Source: Thermoanaerobacterales bacterium (lineage in GTDB: Bacteria; Bacillota; Thermosediminibacteria; Thermosediminibacterales; Tepidanaerobacteraceae). From it: a stretch of 8,543 bases of DNA. Below are positions 5,957 through 8,543 of this stretch, piece by piece. The notes under the pieces were generated by a model that was not told the DNA's origin, did no database searches, and saw only the letters and a list, made by a program, of their open reading frames with translations. The stretch spans positions 1 to 8,543 of the forward strand of contig DUNY01000386.1 of assembly GCA_012839145.1 (NCBI GenBank), given 5' to 3'. The position numbers were made by a program, and so were the translations under genes. Numbering within the stretch: position 1 is the first letter of the stretch; each line of letters opens with the position of its first letter.

Positions 5957-7012
5957 ATGAAAAAAGCCATTTCTATACTGCTTATTTTAATGTTCATAGG
6001 AGGTCTGGTTTTAACCGGATGCGGCAAGAGTGTCGACACACAAAAGGAAGAGGCACCGACAGAGCCGGTGGCTGAAGAAGAGCCCATGCAGGTTGCGTTG
6101 GTTCTGTCAGGTGGATTGGGTGATCGTTCTTTCTATGACTCATCCCATGAAGGCTTTGAGCAGGCCAAGAAGGAGCTGGGTGTTGAAGGCAGTGTCCTGG
6201 AATGCAAAAATGATCCATCGCTCTTTCAAGACCAGCTGGTACAAGCGTCGGAAAATGCTCAGGTTGTTGTAGTGGTAGGGTTTGAGTTTTATGATGTGAT
6301 TCAAGAAGTGGCACCGGAATACCCCGAGGTAAACTATATTTATCTGGACAATGTGGTAGAAGGAATTGACAACATAACAAGCATCACATATTTGGAAAAT
6401 GAGGGGACATTCTTGGCTGGAGCTTTAGCGGCCATGCTCACACAGGAAACTTCCATTGAAGGTATAAATGAAGAAAAAATCATAGGAATGGTGGGTGGTG
6501 TCGACCTTCCTGTCATCAGAAACTTCCAAATTGGTTATGAAGAAGGAGCCAAGTATATAGACGAGGATGTTAGAGTTGAGACAATTTATGCGGGAGACTT
6601 TGAAGATCCGGCAAAAGGCAAAGAATGTGCACTAGCTCTTTATTCCAAAGGGGCGGATATTGTGTTCCATGCCGCCGGTAAGACCGGTGAAGGTGTATTT
6701 GAAGCCGCAAAAGAGGTTAAGGCTTATGCCATAGGTGTGGATAGTGATCAAAGATATATAAATCCGGATGTAATAGTGGCAAGCATGATTAAAGGCGTGG
6801 GTCTTTCAGTGTTTGAGACCATAAAGAAAATCCAGGATGGTGCCTTCGAGCCCGGCAAAGTTATCTATTATGGCATCAATGAAGATGGTGTGGATATAGG
6901 TTACGGTACCCCTGATATGAAGCAGATTGTGCCCGAAGAAATCAAGAGTAAAGTGGAAGAAATAAAGGCAAAAGTCAAAAGCGGCGAAATCGAAGTGCCC
7001 ACAGCAAAATAA
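5957..7012 (+). CDS. BMP/PnrA-family ABC transporter substrate-binding lipoprotein
   Basis: Extracytoplasmic binding protein that presents its ligand, most likely a purine nucleoside, to an ABC importer. The 351-residue precursor starts with a lipoprotein signal: KK at 2-3, a hydrophobic stretch 5-19 and the lipobox LTGC (19-22). Cys22 would therefore be lipidated and anchored to the membrane. An acidic linker (28-43) follows. The periplasmic-binding-type fold begins at MQVALVLSGGLGDRSFYD (44-61), a hallmark of the BMP family, and includes GMVGGVDLP (177-185) and AIGVDSDQR (258-266), another family motif. The start has AAGGGGG 6 bp upstream. The ligand is inferred from PnrA/TmpC and the Bacillus Nup proteins; family members also bind other substrates. 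A terminator lies 15 bp after the stop, and the partner ATPase follows. Confidence 0.93.
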   Translation: MKKAISILLILMFIGGLVLTGCGKSVDTQKEEAPTEPVAEEEPMQVALVLSGGLGDRSFYDSSHEGFEQAKKELGVEGSVLECKNDPSLFQDQLVQASENAQVVVVVGFEFYDVIQEVAPEYPEVNYIYLDNVVEGIDNITSITYLENEGTFLAGALAAMLTQETSIEGINEEKIIGMVGGVDLPVIRNFQIGYEEGAKYIDEDVRVETIYAGDFEDPAKGKECALALYSKGADIVFHAAGKTGEGVFEAAKEVKAYAIGVDSDQRYINPDVIVASMIKGVGLSVFETIKKIQDGAFEPGKVIYYGINEDGVDIGYGTPDMKQIVPEEIKSKVEEIKAKVKSGEIEVPTAK

Positions 7013-7027
7013 GGAAAAGCCATAGGC

Positions 7028-7061
7028 AAAAGGAGGAGTAAGCTTTTACTTCTCCTTTTTT
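7028..7061 (+). terminator. Strong intrinsic terminator after the lipoprotein gene
   Basis: A 14-bp stem with one G-U pair (7028-7041 with 7046-7059), loop GCTT, and T residues running 7056-7061. It sits inside the importer cluster, so the binding protein is probably made in excess over the ATPase and permeases, as is common for such operons. Confidence 0.88.
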
Positions 7062-7066
7062 AACAC

Positions 7067-7243
7067 TGGTCTAACCCGTCCTAAGACACCTGCCCCTACA
7101 GGTGGCGGGTGCAAAGGACGGCAAAGTCTTCAGGATGACAACTAAGCAGAGATTTTTATAATAATGACACTTTCGTTTATCGTGGTGTAGGCACTGCATA
7201 GGAATATAGAGGGGCATTATCTCTCTAAATGAAGTTTCGTTTA
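7067..7243 (+). repeat. Structured intergenic element, copy 2 (leader of the ATPase gene)
   Basis: It aligns with copy 1 in the same orientation. The first 19 bases match at 15 (5788-5806 with 7067-7085), GCGGGTGC is identical (5826-5833 with 7105-7112), and 20 of 22 bases match at the 3' end (5893-5914 with 7223-7244). P2 is CCGTCC (7076-7081) with GGACGG (7116-7121), perfect. A CACCTG/CAGGTG hairpin (7087-7092/7099-7104) lies inside it. P4 is 7204-7214 with 7220-7230, 10 of 11 pairs. In P1, G5795-C5906 of copy 1 becomes A7074-T7236. About 57 extra bases (7147-7203) separate the P3 region from P4. These include a second TTTCGTTTA (7171-7179) repeating 7235-7243, as if the 3' end were duplicated. 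Confidence 0.68.
7135..7162 (+). promoter_or_regulatory. Candidate promoter inside copy 2, for the ATPase gene
   Basis: ATGACA (7135-7140, five of six to consensus) and a perfect TATAAT (7157-7162) are 16 bp apart. Transcription would start near 7169, about 100 nt before the ATG, and would include only the 3' part of the element. Copy 1 has no counterpart of the -10. This would restart transcription after the terminator at 7028-7061. Confidence 0.6.
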
Positions 7244-7269
7244 AAGAAAGGGTGAAGGCAGGTGGCAAA

Positions 7270-8543
7270 ATGCAGGAAAGCATCATTAAACTCGTGGGAA
7301 TAACCAAAGTATTCCCCGAGGTGGTGGCCAATGATAATATAAATCTGGAGATTAAGAAAGGGGAAATCCATGCCATCGTCGGAGAAAACGGTGCTGGAAA
7401 ATCCACTCTTATGAAGATAATTTACGGTTTATACCAACCGACGGCCGGTCAGATTTATATAAATGGTCGCCCCTTGAATGTGACAAATCCTCAAATTGCC
7501 ATTAAAAACGGTATTGGTATGGTCCATCAACATTTTATGCTGGTGCCTTCTTTCACTGTAGCGGAAAATGTGGTCCTGGGAAGTGAACCTAGGAAAAACT
7601 CCATTATTATGGACTTTGACCAAGCTGTAAAAATTACTAAAGAGCTCTCCGAAAAGTATGGACTTTATGTAGACCCTTATCAAAGGGTGGAGGACCTTTC
7701 AGTAGGCATACAACAGCGTATAGAGATATTAAAAATCCTTTATAAAGGAGCGGATATTTTAATTTTAGATGAACCTACGGCGGTCCTAACTCCCCAGGAA
7801 ACCCAGGAGTTATTTGCCATTATGCGGCGGCTGGTGGGGGAACTTGGCAAAACTATTATACTAATTACCCATAAGCTGCAAGAGGTGTTGGAGGTTTCCC
7901 ACAGAGTCAGTGTCATGCGCCGGGGCAAATTAGTGGGAACAATTGATACCAACGATGCCACCGAACAAATCTTGGCGGAAATGATGGTAGGCAAGGAAGT
8001 GGTTTTCAATAAGTTTCATATAAACCAAAGCATCGGCGAAACGATGATGGAAGTTAAAGACCTGGTTGTTAGGAATAACCGCTGTTTCGTTGCTGTAGAC
8101 GGCATTAGCTTTTCTATTGCTGCCGGTGAAATCTCAGGTGTAGCCGGTGTGGAAGGAAATGGTCAGTCGGAACTGGTGGAAGCACTGACAGGTCTCAGGA
8201 AAGTCGAACATGGAAATATATTTATCAAAGGTATGGATATGGCAAACAAACCACCGTCAAAGTTTCGCCAAATGGGTATTTCCCATATTCCTGAAGACCG
8301 GCTTAAAACCGGTTTGGCACCCGAAGCCTCGGTAACTGAAAATTTAATGATGGGATATCAGCATAGAAAGCCCTATGAAACCTTTGGAATGAAATTAAAT
8401 AGAAAGGCCATAGTCAAAAAAGCGGATGCGCTTATACATCAATTTGACATTCGAACACCTTCTGGCTATACCAAGGTTAAAAGTCTTTCCGGGGGCAATA
8501 TGCAGAAATTAGTGGTAGCCAGAGAGTTTTCCTTTGATTCTGA
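7270..8543 (+). CDS. Nucleoside-type ABC importer ATPase, tandem NBD (partial, 3' end outside)
   Basis: Energises the BMP-family importer; related to sugar/nucleoside ATPases of the RbsA/NupO (YufO) type. 424 codons are visible of an expected 500 or so. NBD1 has Walker A GENGAGKST (38-46), Q-loop HQHFMLVPSF (86-95), signature LSVGIQQR (143-150), Walker B ILILDEPTA (163-171) and the switch His201 in LITHKL. NBD2 (from about 258) has the family's degenerate P-loop GVEGNGQSEL (293-302), without the Lys-Ser/Thr, then HIPEDR (339-344) and signature LSGGNMQK (406-413). NBD2 is therefore probably not fully catalytic, as is normal here. I chose ATG 7270, with AGGTGG (7260-7265) 4 bp upstream; an in-frame GTG at 7252 would add 6 residues and has a poorer site. 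The frame is open to the window edge. Permease genes should follow. Confidence 0.95.
   Translation, partial: MQESIIKLVGITKVFPEVVANDNINLEIKKGEIHAIVGENGAGKSTLMKIIYGLYQPTAGQIYINGRPLNVTNPQIAIKNGIGMVHQHFMLVPSFTVAENVVLGSEPRKNSIIMDFDQAVKITKELSEKYGLYVDPYQRVEDLSVGIQQRIEILKILYKGADILILDEPTAVLTPQETQELFAIMRRLVGELGKTIILITHKLQEVLEVSHRVSVMRRGKLVGTIDTNDATEQILAEMMVGKEVVFNKFHINQSIGETMMEVKDLVVRNNRCFVAVDGISFSIAAGEISGVAGVEGNGQSELVEALTGLRKVEHGNIFIKGMDMANKPPSKFRQMGISHIPEDRLKTGLAPEASVTENLMMGYQHRKPYETFGMKLNRKAIVKKADALIHQFDIRTPSGYTKVKSLSGGNMQKLVVAREFSFDS

Noticed and set aside
7076..7140. c-di-GMP-I riboswitch, suggested by GTGCAAAGGACGG and GGCAAAGTC
   Set aside because: The resemblance is limited to short AAAG-containing strings; the tetraloop/receptor arrangement and other conserved aptamer positions are missing.
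1..8543. CRISPR arrays, tRNA or rRNA genes, insertion sequences with transposase
   Set aside because: No regularly spaced identical repeats, no cloverleaf, rRNA signature or transposase motif was seen on either strand.

Overview
The window looks like a chromosomal segment of an anaerobic, Gram-positive low-to-mid GC Firmicute, most likely of class Clostridia. The signs are a T-box riboswitch ahead of proC, strong GGAGG-type ribosome binding sites with some GTG starts, an AbrB regulator with a C-terminal four-cysteine motif, a lipoprotein nucleoside-binding protein, and several U-tailed intrinsic terminators. This placement comes from gene content; I cannot name a genus.

Layout, left to right. 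Positions 1-148 hold a dead fragment of a short-chain dehydrogenase gene. A consensus promoter at 175-202 then drives a T-box leader whose specifier reads CCC (proline), followed by proC, the last enzyme of proline synthesis. A bidirectional terminator separates proC from the convergent abrB-family regulator on the minus strand. Divergent from abrB, a two-gene unit encodes the nuclease NurA and the hexameric DNA translocase HerA, 12 bp apart, ended by a terminator at 4816-4846. After about 270 bp of non-coding DNA comes a Crp/Fnr-family regulator (5116-5784) with a perfect palindrome in front of it. The right end is the start of a BMP/PnrA-type nucleoside ABC importer: a binding lipoprotein (5957-7012), a strong terminator, then a tandem-NBD ATPase (from 7270) that runs off the window. 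The permease genes would be expected beyond 8543.

The most interesting signal is a pair of related, same-orientation structured intergenic elements. One lies just before the lipoprotein gene (5788-5913) and one just before the ATPase gene (7067-7243). They share sequence blocks and the same set of helices, and at several positions the bases changed while pairing was kept (G-C to A-T in the closing helix, C-G to T-A in the second). This suggests a conserved RNA structure or a hairpin-rich small repeat. I do not recognise it as a known riboswitch. Copy 2 also carries a near-consensus promoter and an apparent duplication of the 3' end of the element.

Regulatory logic inferred: proC is controlled by uncharged tRNA-Pro through the T-box. 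The importer seems to be split into a highly expressed binding protein and a separately promoted ATPase/permease part. The role of the Crp/Fnr protein is open; it could act on its own gene or on the adjacent importer.
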